Source: Anaerolineae bacterium (GTDB lineage: Bacteria; Chloroflexota; Anaerolineae; Anaerolineales; Villigracilaceae). From it: 20,121 nucleotides of DNA. Shown piece after piece: positions 1 to 6,488 of the stretch. Within the stretch, counting starts at the first letter, position 1. Each line of letters starts with the position of its first letter. Below the pieces are notes generated by a model. It was given only the letters and a program-made list of their open reading frames with translations. It was not told the DNA's origin and searched no databases. A program made the translations under genes and the position numbers. The DNA is taken from assembly GCA_003158885.1 (NCBI GenBank), contig PMLN01000008.1:11028-31148 (forward strand), written 5' to 3'.

Positions 1-561
1 CCCGAGCAGATGTTCAAGTACATCGATTTTCTCTATGACTGGAGCCGCGTTTCTTCCTCTGCGCCTCCGATTGCATTCGGGGAAGACGACGGCGGCGGAC
101 AGCGGTCCGGTGTCACGCTGGAGATCCGCATGTGGCCTCTGCTCAAGGCGGTCCGGCGTTCGCGCGGCTACCTGAATACCGGATTGATGCAGGCGCTCAC
201 CATCACGGGCCGCATTCTGGCGCAGAAAAAATTCTCCGATGTGACGCCTGGCGTGGCCGATCAACTGATCACCCGCTGCGTGCTGCCGGTCTTCAACCAG
301 GTGATGCCGCGTGATGAGGTGGCGTTGGTGGATGAAGTTGTGAAGCTGCTTTCCACCAATCCGCCGGCCATCAGTTTGGAAACGGCTGAAGCAAAGCTCG
401 GTCACGGCATTGCGGAGGTCGAGAAGATCGTGAAGATGATGAGCATGATCGAGGACTGGGCGCCCATTGAAAAGGCGATGAAGGCCATTCGCTCGGCGTC
501 CGTTCCTCAGCCGAAGGCTGACAAACCCGAACCATCATCGCCGGAGGCCGATGGATCTTAG
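1..561 (+). CDS. Phage portal protein, C-terminal part (5' end outside window)
   Basis: The reading frame is open from the first base (Pro-Glu-Gln before the first Met at base 10), so this is the 3' end of a longer gene. The visible part has the portal C-terminal pattern: an 'RSGVTLEIRMWPLL' segment (compare the SG-x-(A/S)-L segment of SPP1/HK97-type portals), a long helical stretch, and a 'PRDEVALVDEVVKLL...ISLETAEAKL' segment resembling the 'more residues, ISxExAL' helix pair near portal C-termini. It ends in a Pro/Ser/Glu-rich tail. Portals form the dodecameric ring at the capsid vertex through which DNA is packaged and ejected. The stop overlaps the next start by 11 bp, suggesting translational coupling. 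Recognition is by pattern, supported by its position ahead of scaffold and capsid genes. Confidence 0.8.
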   Translation, partial: PEQMFKYIDFLYDWSRVSSSAPPIAFGEDDGGGQRSGVTLEIRMWPLLKAVRRSRGYLNTGLMQALTITGRILAQKKFSDVTPGVADQLITRCVLPVFNQVMPRDEVALVDEVVKLLSTNPPAISLETAEAKLGHGIAEVEKIVKMMSMIEDWAPIEKAMKAIRSASVPQPKADKPEPSSPEADGS

Positions 562-1309
562 GGTTGCATTCCCCACCGACGAGCACTTCCCATTTCAGGA
601 TGAAAACGCTCGTTCGGTTGCCTTGCAGATCATCCGGGATTTCGACCCAGATGTCCGGGTCACCTTATCAGACGGATTGGACTTTTACAGCATTTCAAGT
701 TTTGACAAAGACCCGACGGTTCTGAAAGCCGGAGGATTGCAGAAAGAGATCGACGCCTGGATCGCAGGCCAGAAGGAATGGCTGGACGCTTCGCCTCATG
801 CACGAGTCTATGCCATTCTTGGAAATCACGAAGACCGCTTGAGAAAGTATCTCTGGAAACATCCGGAGTTGAGCGATCTGGAAGTTTTGAAACTGGAGAA
901 CCTGCTGCACTTTGAAAGACTCAACATTCGAGGCGAGGTGCAGTTGGAGGTGGAGATCGGCGACGTCCACAAACTGGTGGTCAAGCACGGAAAGAGGATC
1001 CGCCAGCAGTCTGCGTATTCGGCACGCGCCGAGCTCGAAAAGGAGTTTTATGCGGCCAGTGTTCTCACCGGACACACCCACCGCGGAGGAACACATTATG
1101 CGCAAACGCGTAGAGGAGTGGTTACGGCATTGGAGTGCTACTGCCTTTGCCGGCTGGACCCGGCCTACGATCCATCTCCAAACTGGCAGCAAGGCATCGT
1201 TTTATCCACTATCAGCGAAAGCGGCATTGGCTTTGAGCCGATACTGTTCACTCGACATCTGGGGAAGGTAGTTGCCCAGTGGCGAGGCAAGGAATACCGC
1301 CAGGAATAG
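551..1309 (+). CDS. Calcineurin-like metallophosphoesterase
   Basis: The 252-aa protein carries the full metallophosphoesterase signature in order: D-E-H (D10, H12), a degenerate GDxxD motif written SDGLD (D41, D44), GNHE (91-94), a lone histidine in VKHG (H146) and GHTH (174-177). These residues bind the two metal ions that hydrolyse phosphomono- or diesters, so the enzyme is probably active although motif II has Ser for Gly. A late 'LECYCLC...NWQQG' segment with Cys 196, 198 and 200 resembles the C-terminal part of phage phosphoesterases. The ATG overlaps the portal stop by 11 bp. The gene lies between portal and scaffold, where a capsid protease or minor head protein is often found. The substrate is unknown; nucleic acid or nucleotide is a guess. 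The family call is strong. Confidence 0.9.
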   Translation: MDLRVAFPTDEHFPFQDENARSVALQIIRDFDPDVRVTLSDGLDFYSISSFDKDPTVLKAGGLQKEIDAWIAGQKEWLDASPHARVYAILGNHEDRLRKYLWKHPELSDLEVLKLENLLHFERLNIRGEVQLEVEIGDVHKLVVKHGKRIRQQSAYSARAELEKEFYAASVLTGHTHRGGTHYAQTRRGVVTALECYCLCRLDPAYDPSPNWQQGIVLSTISESGIGFEPILFTRHLGKVVAQWRGKEYRQE

Positions 1310-1344
1310 TTTCCGGCGACAGAAACATTTGAGGAGACGTAATC

Positions 1345-2031
1345 ATGACTGAAGATTTGACCACCGCGACCCCTGAAAGTTCCGCTGGTAACACGACAGC
1401 AAACGTTCAGCAGACCAAAGGTGGATCGCAGACGACCCCTGCGATACCCGAAGGGTATGTACCGATCGAACGTCTGAACGGCGCCCTTCAAAAGATCGAA
1501 CAGCTCACCCTGTCCAAGAAGACCGTCGAAGATTTACTCGCAGTCGCGAACACTCGCATTGGCGAGCTTCAGGCTCACGGGAAATCCATCGAAACTGAAT
1601 GGTCAGGCAAGGTCGGTGATGCAGCCAACGCATTGAAGGGCGCTACGGATGAACGCGACGCCCTGAAGAAGGAGAATGCCTCGCTCAAGGCCGAACAACT
1701 GAAAGTGAAACTGATCGGCGATCTTGGGCACTACAACCTCCTGGCAATTGCAGATCAAATCCCTGTTCTTGACGATCCCGCAAAACAGAAGGAAGCGATC
1801 GAGCGTATGGCGGCTTTTGCAAATTCCATCGCACAATCCCGCGAGCAGGAACTGACGGCTGGCACGACAAAAGTGACAACGCAGACAGTTCCGCAGAACG
1901 CCAGCGACCCGACCACTTCAGCGGCCTGGTCGAAATACATCGAGAGCTTCCCGTTTGGCACCCCGGAACGCGAAGCGGCCTTCAATCGATGGGGCGAATG
2001 GGCTGCAAAGCAAAAGCCACAGAGAGCATAG
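1345..2031 (+). CDS. Probable capsid scaffolding protein
   Basis: The 228-aa protein is acidic and polar with no Cys. It has a disordered Thr/Ser/Gln-rich N-terminus (about 1-40), a long heptad-like coiled coil (about 42-122, 'LNGALQKIEQLTLSKK', 'ERDALKKENASLKAEQLK'), a second helical region (about 125-165), and a Trp-containing C-terminal tail (about 190-228) that could be the capsid-binding end. This build, and the position immediately before the major capsid gene, match phage scaffolding proteins, which nucleate procapsid assembly and then leave or are cleaved. GAGGAG precedes the ATG by about 9 nt. No protease triad is seen, so a protease-scaffold fusion looks unlikely. The assignment rests on architecture and synteny rather than a diagnostic motif. 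Confidence 0.72.
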   Translation: MTEDLTTATPESSAGNTTANVQQTKGGSQTTPAIPEGYVPIERLNGALQKIEQLTLSKKTVEDLLAVANTRIGELQAHGKSIETEWSGKVGDAANALKGATDERDALKKENASLKAEQLKVKLIGDLGHYNLLAIADQIPVLDDPAKQKEAIERMAAFANSIAQSREQELTAGTTKVTTQTVPQNASDPTTSAAWSKYIESFPFGTPEREAAFNRWGEWAAKQKPQRA

Positions 2032-2068
2032 CGTTCTGACATCTTATTAATTTTATTGGAGATAAAGA

Positions 2069-3352
2069 ATGGCTGACGAACTTGAAACCGGTCTATTGAC
2101 CGCCTCTTCTCTTCCCGCCGGGCAGCGTGCCTACTACGAGGCGCGGTTGCTGGAAAACCTGCGCACGAAGTCCGTGCTGGTTCCTTTTACCGTTATGAAA
2201 GAGGACTTCGCCCGGCGCGACACCGGCTCGGTGATCTATTCCGAAGTGTTGGACACCGAACCGAACTGGAACCCGTTCACCGAGAACGTGGTCTGGCTCA
2301 AGGGTGCGTCCCTTGACAGTCGCTCGGTCACCATCGACCTGGAAATCCATGGCGATGTGATCAAAATTTCTGACTACAACGAATTGGTCAACTACTGGAA
2401 CAACGGCGATCTGCGTGGTTTGGTGGATGGCAAGTTGGGCCAGAATATGATCGCCCATCTCGATATTCTTGCCCGCAACGCGTTCCTCTCGCACCCCACT
2501 CCGATCTTTGCGGGTGACCGTGCGGATCGCGCCAGTTTGACTTCTTCCGATCTCTTCGTTCCCGACATCGTGGAAACCGTGCGCGTTCACCTGGAAGAGA
2601 ACGAGGTCCCGGGCCTCAATGCAGTCGGCGATGGCGAAAGCCGTGACATGGTCTGTGCGACCACGCCGCGCGTCATCAAGGACATCCGCACCGCTGCCGG
2701 CAGCGACTGGATCGATGTCGTGAAGTATGCCCAGCCGATGAAGAAATTCAATTCGGAAGTCGGCATGTGGGGCGGCGTGAGGTTCATCAAGACGAACCGT
2801 AACCGCCTGCTGAACCATGGCGCAGTGGTTGCGCAGACTAACTTGGATGGCGCAACCGTTCCCGGTCAGGGCGCGGCCTCCACCGTTGACAAGGTGTATA
2901 ACGTCGGCCAATCGATCTCCACGCGCTACATCCAGGTGCATGCCGTGACCGGTTTTGTGGTGGGTCAGTACATCACCGTTTCCAGCCAGAGCTCCTCCAC
3001 TGCTGGCGCTCCCATCACCGAAGCAGATGGCACGCAGGAAACCCGTCGCATCGTGAGCATTGACACGGTCAACAAGCGCATTTCCCTGCACAAGCCGTTG
3101 CTGAAGCCGCATGCAGATGGCGACTTCGTAACCACCGGTCTGCATGTCCACGCTTCCATCTTCATGGGTGGCCCAGGCGTGGTTTATGGAGTGGGCGAGC
3201 GTCCTCATCCCGTGTTGCTGCCTGTGATCGACGATCTGGGCATGATCCGCAGGTTGGCGTGGCGCGGTTTCCTGAAGATGCAGTTGTTCCGCCCCGAGAT
3301 GTTCTCGATTGTTGAAAGCGCCGGCTCCCTCGATGGTATTGGTGGTCTGTAG
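2069..3352 (+). CDS. Major capsid protein, N4-gp56 family (HK97 fold)
   Basis: The 427-aa protein opens with 'LETGLLTASSLPAGQRAYY' (residues 5-23), closely matching the start of N4-gp56-family capsid proteins. Other family-like blocks are 'IHGDVIKISDYNEL' (93-106), 'IAHLDILARNAFL' (128-140), a central 'DIRTAAGSDWIDVVKYA' (205-221) and 'GGVRFIKTNRNRLL' (235-248). A stretch of about 105 residues (251-356) between this point and the closing strand ('VYGVGERPHPVLL', about 372-384) is beta-rich and Ser/Thr-rich, and probably forms a surface domain inserted into the HK97 fold. The protein builds the icosahedral shell. A strong GGAG at 2058-2061 and an AT-rich, structure-poor leader suit very high expression. 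It follows the scaffold gene and precedes the connectors. Confidence 0.9.
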   Translation: MADELETGLLTASSLPAGQRAYYEARLLENLRTKSVLVPFTVMKEDFARRDTGSVIYSEVLDTEPNWNPFTENVVWLKGASLDSRSVTIDLEIHGDVIKISDYNELVNYWNNGDLRGLVDGKLGQNMIAHLDILARNAFLSHPTPIFAGDRADRASLTSSDLFVPDIVETVRVHLEENEVPGLNAVGDGESRDMVCATTPRVIKDIRTAAGSDWIDVVKYAQPMKKFNSEVGMWGGVRFIKTNRNRLLNHGAVVAQTNLDGATVPGQGAASTVDKVYNVGQSISTRYIQVHAVTGFVVGQYITVSSQSSSTAGAPITEADGTQETRRIVSIDTVNKRISLHKPLLKPHADGDFVTTGLHVHASIFMGGPGVVYGVGERPHPVLLPVIDDLGMIRRLAWRGFLKMQLFRPEMFSIVESAGSLDGIGGL

Positions 3353-3360
3353 GCGTTGAT

Positions 3361-4086
3361 ATGAACTGGGGCGATCTTGTTTCTTCTGTACAGATAGACC
3401 TGGGCGACCTTCAAGGCACGAAGTACACCGCTGCGCGCCTGGTTGGAGCGTTCCGCTCGGCTATCAACGATGTGTCCATGTATTACCCGTTGCGCTATGA
3501 CCGCGTAGCTTTAGAGGTATTTGTGGATCCGGACACCCAACAGGCAACGGACCCGAGGAAGTTCGTACTTCCTGACAACTTTATCAAAGAGATCACGGTC
3601 GAGTGCCCGGCGGACACATTTCTGTCACTGAGACGGGATCGCCCCGGTTTCCGTCGCACGCCGCCACAGCGTCCCATGCAGTATTACACCGACAGCTCCT
3701 ATCTCTATCTGGATGCCGACCCCGCGGGCGCTGTGGTCCTGGATGATACGCAGAACGCCCAAGTGCTTCTGACCTATTACGGCATACACAATATGCCGGC
3801 TGACGAAAACGACAACAGTTTTGAACTGACCGTTTCAGCACGCGACCTGGAGCTGGTCATGCTCTATATGAAAGCAGAGATGCTGGAGAGTGAACGTTCC
3901 AAGCAATCCATTCTGGACCGCTTCAAGATGGGTAGCGGCGAACGTACCGACAACCCGGTTCGCCCGGAAGTGATCGATTACTGGGCGGAATATCGCTTGA
4001 AGATTGCGGAACGATCCGGAAAGACCATCCTGCTGGAGCGACCTCGCAGGTACCGCGGTTCCAGAGACTTTGAAGGATTGCGATGA
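3361..4086 (+). CDS. Head-tail connector / adaptor protein (probable)
   Basis: The 241-aa protein has the layout of connector or adaptor proteins that dock below the portal. An N-terminal helical segment with 'DLQGTKYTAARLVGAFRSAI' (17-36) precedes a beta-rich middle ('RKFVLPDNFIKEITVE', 'SSYLYLDADPAGAVVL', about 86-155). Long helices follow ('SARDLELVMLYMKAEMLESE', about 158-177) with a basic C-terminal tail. The start lies 8 bases after the capsid stop and has only a weak Shine-Dalgarno, so it probably depends on re-initiation after capsid translation. The stop overlaps the next start as ATGA. The family is not certain; the call rests on its place directly after the capsid gene and on fold-like features. 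A minor head protein is the main alternative. Confidence 0.6.
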   Translation: MNWGDLVSSVQIDLGDLQGTKYTAARLVGAFRSAINDVSMYYPLRYDRVALEVFVDPDTQQATDPRKFVLPDNFIKEITVECPADTFLSLRRDRPGFRRTPPQRPMQYYTDSSYLYLDADPAGAVVLDDTQNAQVLLTYYGIHNMPADENDNSFELTVSARDLELVMLYMKAEMLESERSKQSILDRFKMGSGERTDNPVRPEVIDYWAEYRLKIAERSGKTILLERPRRYRGSRDFEGLR

Positions 4087-4664
4087 CAGGTATCCACGAT
4101 CTCATTCTTGCGAGAATAGAGGACGCGCTGCAAGCCGCTTTGATCGATGAGCCGACCGCGGCCCTGGCTCTAATCAAGATGACCGATCCGACGGCGACCG
4201 ATCCGGCAATTGCCGGCCTGGTCCAAATTGGTCCCATCCAGGGCGATCCAACACCGGATGTCGCGCGTATCTCGGCAACCATTCACGAAAATGATCCGGA
4301 TGCCATGATGGGCGGCGCAGTGACTGGCCTAAAAAGCGATTGGGCGGATGAAATTTTCGAGGTGGAGATCGGAAGTGCGGTCACGCATTATCGACGCTTC
4401 TCGGTCAAGATCCGCTGCCTGCTTGTGACTCATCAGGAGCCTCTACCGGAGGCGCGCACGATCGCTTCCACGGTAAGAGAACGTGCGGAGCAGGCGCTTC
4501 TGCATATGGAAGTTTCCGGCATCGGAAACGACAAGGAGTACGTTTCGCGTGGCGTTATCTCGGACGAGTTTGAAGGTGAAATGCTTCAGGCTGGCGGACC
4601 GACGGCATACGACTATCACATCAAGTTACGGTTTTCTTTATTGAGTACACGGTTAGGAGCATAA
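4083..4664 (+). CDS. Neck / tail terminator-like protein
   Basis: The 193-aa protein starts with an amphipathic helix ('IHDLILARIEDALQAAL', 4-20). A mixed alpha/beta body includes 'VTHYRRFSVKIRCLL' and the helix 'EARTIASTVRERAEQALLHM', and it ends in a beta strand ('DYHIKLRFSLLSTRL'). Helix-sheet proteins of this length lying just before the tail tube gene are typically tail terminator or neck proteins, which cap the finished tail and join it to the head. The start overlaps the previous stop as ATGA. Its own stop (TAA) directly abuts the tail tube ATG, giving tight translational coupling on both sides. No diagnostic motif was recognised, so the role is inferred from synteny and predicted fold. 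Confidence 0.58.
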   Translation: MTGIHDLILARIEDALQAALIDEPTAALALIKMTDPTATDPAIAGLVQIGPIQGDPTPDVARISATIHENDPDAMMGGAVTGLKSDWADEIFEVEIGSAVTHYRRFSVKIRCLLVTHQEPLPEARTIASTVRERAEQALLHMEVSGIGNDKEYVSRGVISDEFEGEMLQAGGPTAYDYHIKLRFSLLSTRLGA

Positions 4665-5708
4665 ATGACCGCTTCAGAAAAAACTCTTATCGGTATTGCG
4701 GAACAAACTGCCTTTGGTACTCCCATTACGACCGACAATTCCTTTGACTACCTGCTGTTCACGCAGGGCGGTCTGTCGGTCGCGCCGGTCAACGTTCCCC
4801 TGGACATGGAAGTAGGCGGCGGCGCCGTCCTGCGGGATGTCATCAAGGGCGGCGTGGTGACCGGCGGGCAGTTGCAAGTCATCCCCCGCCCGAACACTCT
4901 GGGCTGGGTGATCAAAGGCATGACCGGGAATGTGGTCAGCGTGGATGGTCTCGACGGCAGTTACACGCATACCTTCACGCTCGGCGCTGATCCGTTTGCC
5001 GCTCCCTATTTCACCGCGCGCATCGCACCAGGCAATTTGTGGGGCGAACAGTATCAGGATATGCGCTTCACCAGCCTTGCGTTGCAGTGGCGCGGCGGGC
5101 GGTTCCTGACTGGCGCTTATGGATTGATCGGCGGATTGCCCGCCAAAGTTGCCAGTATGTCTTCCTGGAATGCCGCTGCCAAGATCGATGGCGGCCCGCA
5201 GTTCCTTGCTCCTCTGGGCGATATTGAACTGCCTTCCGGGACCAAGTTGAACATTCTATCCGGCTCGTTCGCGGCCCAGGCATCCATCCCACTGGATGAA
5301 CAGTGGATCGTGGGCCAGTACACGCCGCAGAATTTCGACATCACCCAGCGGGCCTACATGCTCCAGATGGCTGTCAAGATCGTGGATGACAGTCTGCAAA
5401 AGAAGATCATGTACGACCCGGCGGGCGGCTCGGCCTGGCTTGCGACCATGTTGAAAGATGGCACGGTGAAAGTCAAGTTCAGCGCCGCGGCCAATGCCGG
5501 CACAACCCCGACCCCGTATTCGCTCGAGATCGATGCGAATGGCGTGGCCCAGGGTTCTCTGGCGAACGTTGCCTGGTCTGCCTCTCCAATCAACTTCCAG
5601 GCGGGTCGGGTGGTCGTCATGAACATCGTCGGCACGTTCCTGGCCGATCCTGCCGGTGCATCACCGATCACGATCAAACTGGTCAACACCAGGCAGTCCT
5701 ACGCATAA
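4665..5708 (+). CDS. Major tail tube protein
   Basis: The 347-aa protein begins 'KTLIGIAEQTAFGTP' (6-20), the usual opening of a tail-tube family ('...IGxQTAFGT'), and continues with 'LRDVIKGGVVTGGQLQVIPRPNTLGWVIKGM' features (beta hairpin then helix). A Gly/Ser/Thr-rich beta-sandwich body follows, ending with 'VVVMNIVGTFLADPAG'. Tail tube proteins stack as hexameric rings to form the DNA conduit around the tape measure. It is longer than many tube proteins (often 150-250 aa), so an extra surface domain in the middle (about 170-270) is plausible. It uses a GGAG 8 nt upstream, inside the end of the preceding gene. A strong hairpin follows its stop at 5715-5736. Confidence 0.8.
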   Translation: MTASEKTLIGIAEQTAFGTPITTDNSFDYLLFTQGGLSVAPVNVPLDMEVGGGAVLRDVIKGGVVTGGQLQVIPRPNTLGWVIKGMTGNVVSVDGLDGSYTHTFTLGADPFAAPYFTARIAPGNLWGEQYQDMRFTSLALQWRGGRFLTGAYGLIGGLPAKVASMSSWNAAAKIDGGPQFLAPLGDIELPSGTKLNILSGSFAAQASIPLDEQWIVGQYTPQNFDITQRAYMLQMAVKIVDDSLQKKIMYDPAGGSAWLATMLKDGTVKVKFSAAANAGTTPTPYSLEIDANGVAQGSLANVAWSASPINFQAGRVVVMNIVGTFLADPAGASPITIKLVNTRQSYA

Positions 5709-5714
5709 TGTTTC

Positions 5715-5736
5715 CGGCCCTGTGGAAACAGGGCCG
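5715..5736 (+). other. Intergenic GNRA-capped hairpin after tail tube gene
   Basis: CGGCCCTGT (5715-5723) and ACAGGGCCG (5728-5736) form a perfect 9-bp, GC-rich stem closed by the loop GGAA, a GNRA tetraloop. It begins 6 bases after the tail tube stop and ends 13 bases before the GGAGG (5750-5754) of the chaperone gene. No U-run follows, so it is not a standard rho-independent terminator. As RNA it could protect the 3' end of an abundant tail tube message or mark a processing point. The role is inferred; the structure is read directly. Confidence 0.7.
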
Positions 5737-5759
5737 CAGATTTCAAACTGGAGGTTCTC

Positions 5760-6149
5760 ATGAAGTTCGGACAATACGCTATTTTGCAGCCCGTCGAACA
5801 TCGCTTCGAGCGCGAGCCTGACTGGTATTGGAAGATCAAGCCGGTCACCACGGGCGATGAGGTGGCTCTGTCGCAATTCCTGTCCGCGGAGCGGACGGCC
5901 ATCCTGCCCGATGGTTCCCGGACCGTGAAGCGCATCGCCAACATCGAAATTGCTCTCCGCGAAATCGCGCTGACGTTTGCCGGCACGAACATTACGGATG
6001 AAAGCGGCAAGCTGATCCTTGAACAAGGCGCCACCATCGAGCAGATCGAAGCCGCGCTTCGCACGATGCCGAACGAGATGGTCAATGAGTTGTGGACGGC
6101 GGTCGGCGATGCCATCCCAACCTGGGGGCCGGTCAAACCAAAAAACTAG
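5760..6149 (+). CDS. Tail assembly chaperone, short form (gpG-like)
   Basis: The 129-aa protein lies between tail tube and tape measure, the position of lambda gpG-type chaperones. It has a beta-containing N-terminus ('YWKIKPVTTGDEVALSQFL') and helical C-terminus ('TIEQIEAALRTMPNEMVNELWTAV' region), resembling a family that recognises an N-terminal 'PVTTGDE' type domain. The short product coats or guards the tape measure during tail assembly. GGAGG 5 nt upstream sets the ATG. The last codons are AAA AAC TAG: the slippery heptamer ends the zero frame immediately before the stop, so a fraction of ribosomes shift -1 into the downstream frame and make a 224-aa fusion (5760-6433). Context plus the frameshift signal make the call strong despite low sequence conservation in this family. 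Confidence 0.87.
   Translation: MKFGQYAILQPVEHRFEREPDWYWKIKPVTTGDEVALSQFLSAERTAILPDGSRTVKRIANIEIALREIALTFAGTNITDESGKLILEQGATIEQIEAALRTMPNEMVNELWTAVGDAIPTWGPVKPKN
6140..6146 (+). promoter_or_regulatory. -1 ribosomal frameshift slippery heptamer A AAA AAC
   Basis: In the zero frame the sequence reads cc-A AAA AAC followed directly by TAG (6147-6149), a canonical X XXY YYZ heptamer in the correct phase. After a -1 slip both tRNAs re-pair on AAA AAA, and translation continues with CTA GAG ATC GAG into the downstream open frame. A hairpin 6 nt downstream completes the signal. Confidence 0.93.
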
Positions 6150-6433
6150 AGATCGAGGCGAGCTATCACGAGCGCCTCGAGCAGATGGAAGACACCGTCA
6201 AAGAGGCGGTGATGAATGGTACGGAAGATGTGGTGTTGAGTTTGATGATCGAGACCGCCATCAGTTCGTTCCAAACGGGTCAACCGGTCTTCTCAACACT
6301 TTCCGAGGAGCCCTTGTTTTTCCGCCGCTACTTTAAACGTTGGGTACGAGAGGCAATGGCTGACATTGCGGCGCTGAAGAAGGCAGAACAATATGGAGCG
6401 GACGAGTTGGCGCGCACACTCCAGGCTTCATAG
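6146..6433 (+). CDS. Tail assembly chaperone, frameshift extension (T domain of gpGT-like fusion)
   Basis: This is the -1-frame part of the chaperone fusion; the full fusion product spans 5760-6433 and is 224 aa (129 plus 95). The T part is highly helical and charged ('LEQMEDTVKEAVM', 'REAMADIAALKKAEQYGADEL') with 'EEPLFFRRYFKRWVRE' in the middle. In lambda-type tails the T domain recruits tail tube subunits to the tape measure, so the ratio of short to long product sets assembly efficiency. No plausible independent start is seen: the frame's first start codon is a GTG at 6092, deep in the zero-frame gene and without a Shine-Dalgarno. Expression through the slippery site at 6140-6146 is therefore the natural reading. 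It ends 55 bases before the tape measure ATG. Confidence 0.87.
   Translation, partial: LEIEASYHERLEQMEDTVKEAVMNGTEDVVLSLMIETAISSFQTGQPVFSTLSEEPLFFRRYFKRWVREAMADIAALKKAEQYGADELARTLQAS
6153..6180 (+). promoter_or_regulatory. Frameshift-stimulating hairpin
   Basis: TCGAGGCG (6153-6160) and CGCCTCGA (6173-6180) form a perfect 8-bp stem with a 12-nt loop. The spacer to the slippery heptamer is 6 nt (6147-6152), within the usual 5-9 nt range for -1 stimulatory structures. The stem lies within coding sequence of the shifted frame. Confidence 0.85.
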
Positions 6434-6440
6434 AAAGGAT

Positions 6441-6478
6441 GGGAGCAGCGAGGCTACGCCTCCGGTCTCGCTGCTCCC
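6441..6478 (+). promoter_or_regulatory. 12-bp hairpin between Shine-Dalgarno and tape measure start
   Basis: GGGAGCAGCGAG (6441-6452) and CTCGCTGCTCCC (6467-6478) are perfectly complementary over 12 bp with a 14-nt loop. Just upstream is a strong Shine-Dalgarno GAAAGGA (6433-6439); downstream is the tape measure ATG at 6489. The only local AGGA (6483-6486) sits 2 nt from the ATG, too close for good function. Folding of the hairpin would bring the strong upstream site within about 11 unpaired nt of the start. No U-run follows, so it does not look like a terminator. Confidence 0.7.
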
Positions 6479-6488
6479 GACCAGGATC

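Noticed and set aside
2035..2066. Possible promoter in the AT-rich leader of the capsid gene
   Set aside because: No -35/-10 pair with acceptable spacing; the A/T-rich stretch is as easily explained as an open ribosome-binding region.
2093..3208. 371-codon open frame on the minus strand opposite the capsid gene
   Set aside because: It is a shadow of the high-bias + strand capsid gene, rich in His, Asp, Gly and Arg without family features, and no Shine-Dalgarno was noted.
6019..6336. 105-codon frame in the third phase across the chaperone frameshift
   Set aside because: Arg/Ser-rich shadow; the slippery site and hairpin explain the overlap of the two other frames.
6393..6488. 5' extension of the tape measure frame to an ATG at 6393
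   Set aside because: It overlaps the chaperone end, runs through the 12-bp hairpin and encodes a Ser/Arg-rich stretch; the ATG at 6489 is better placed.
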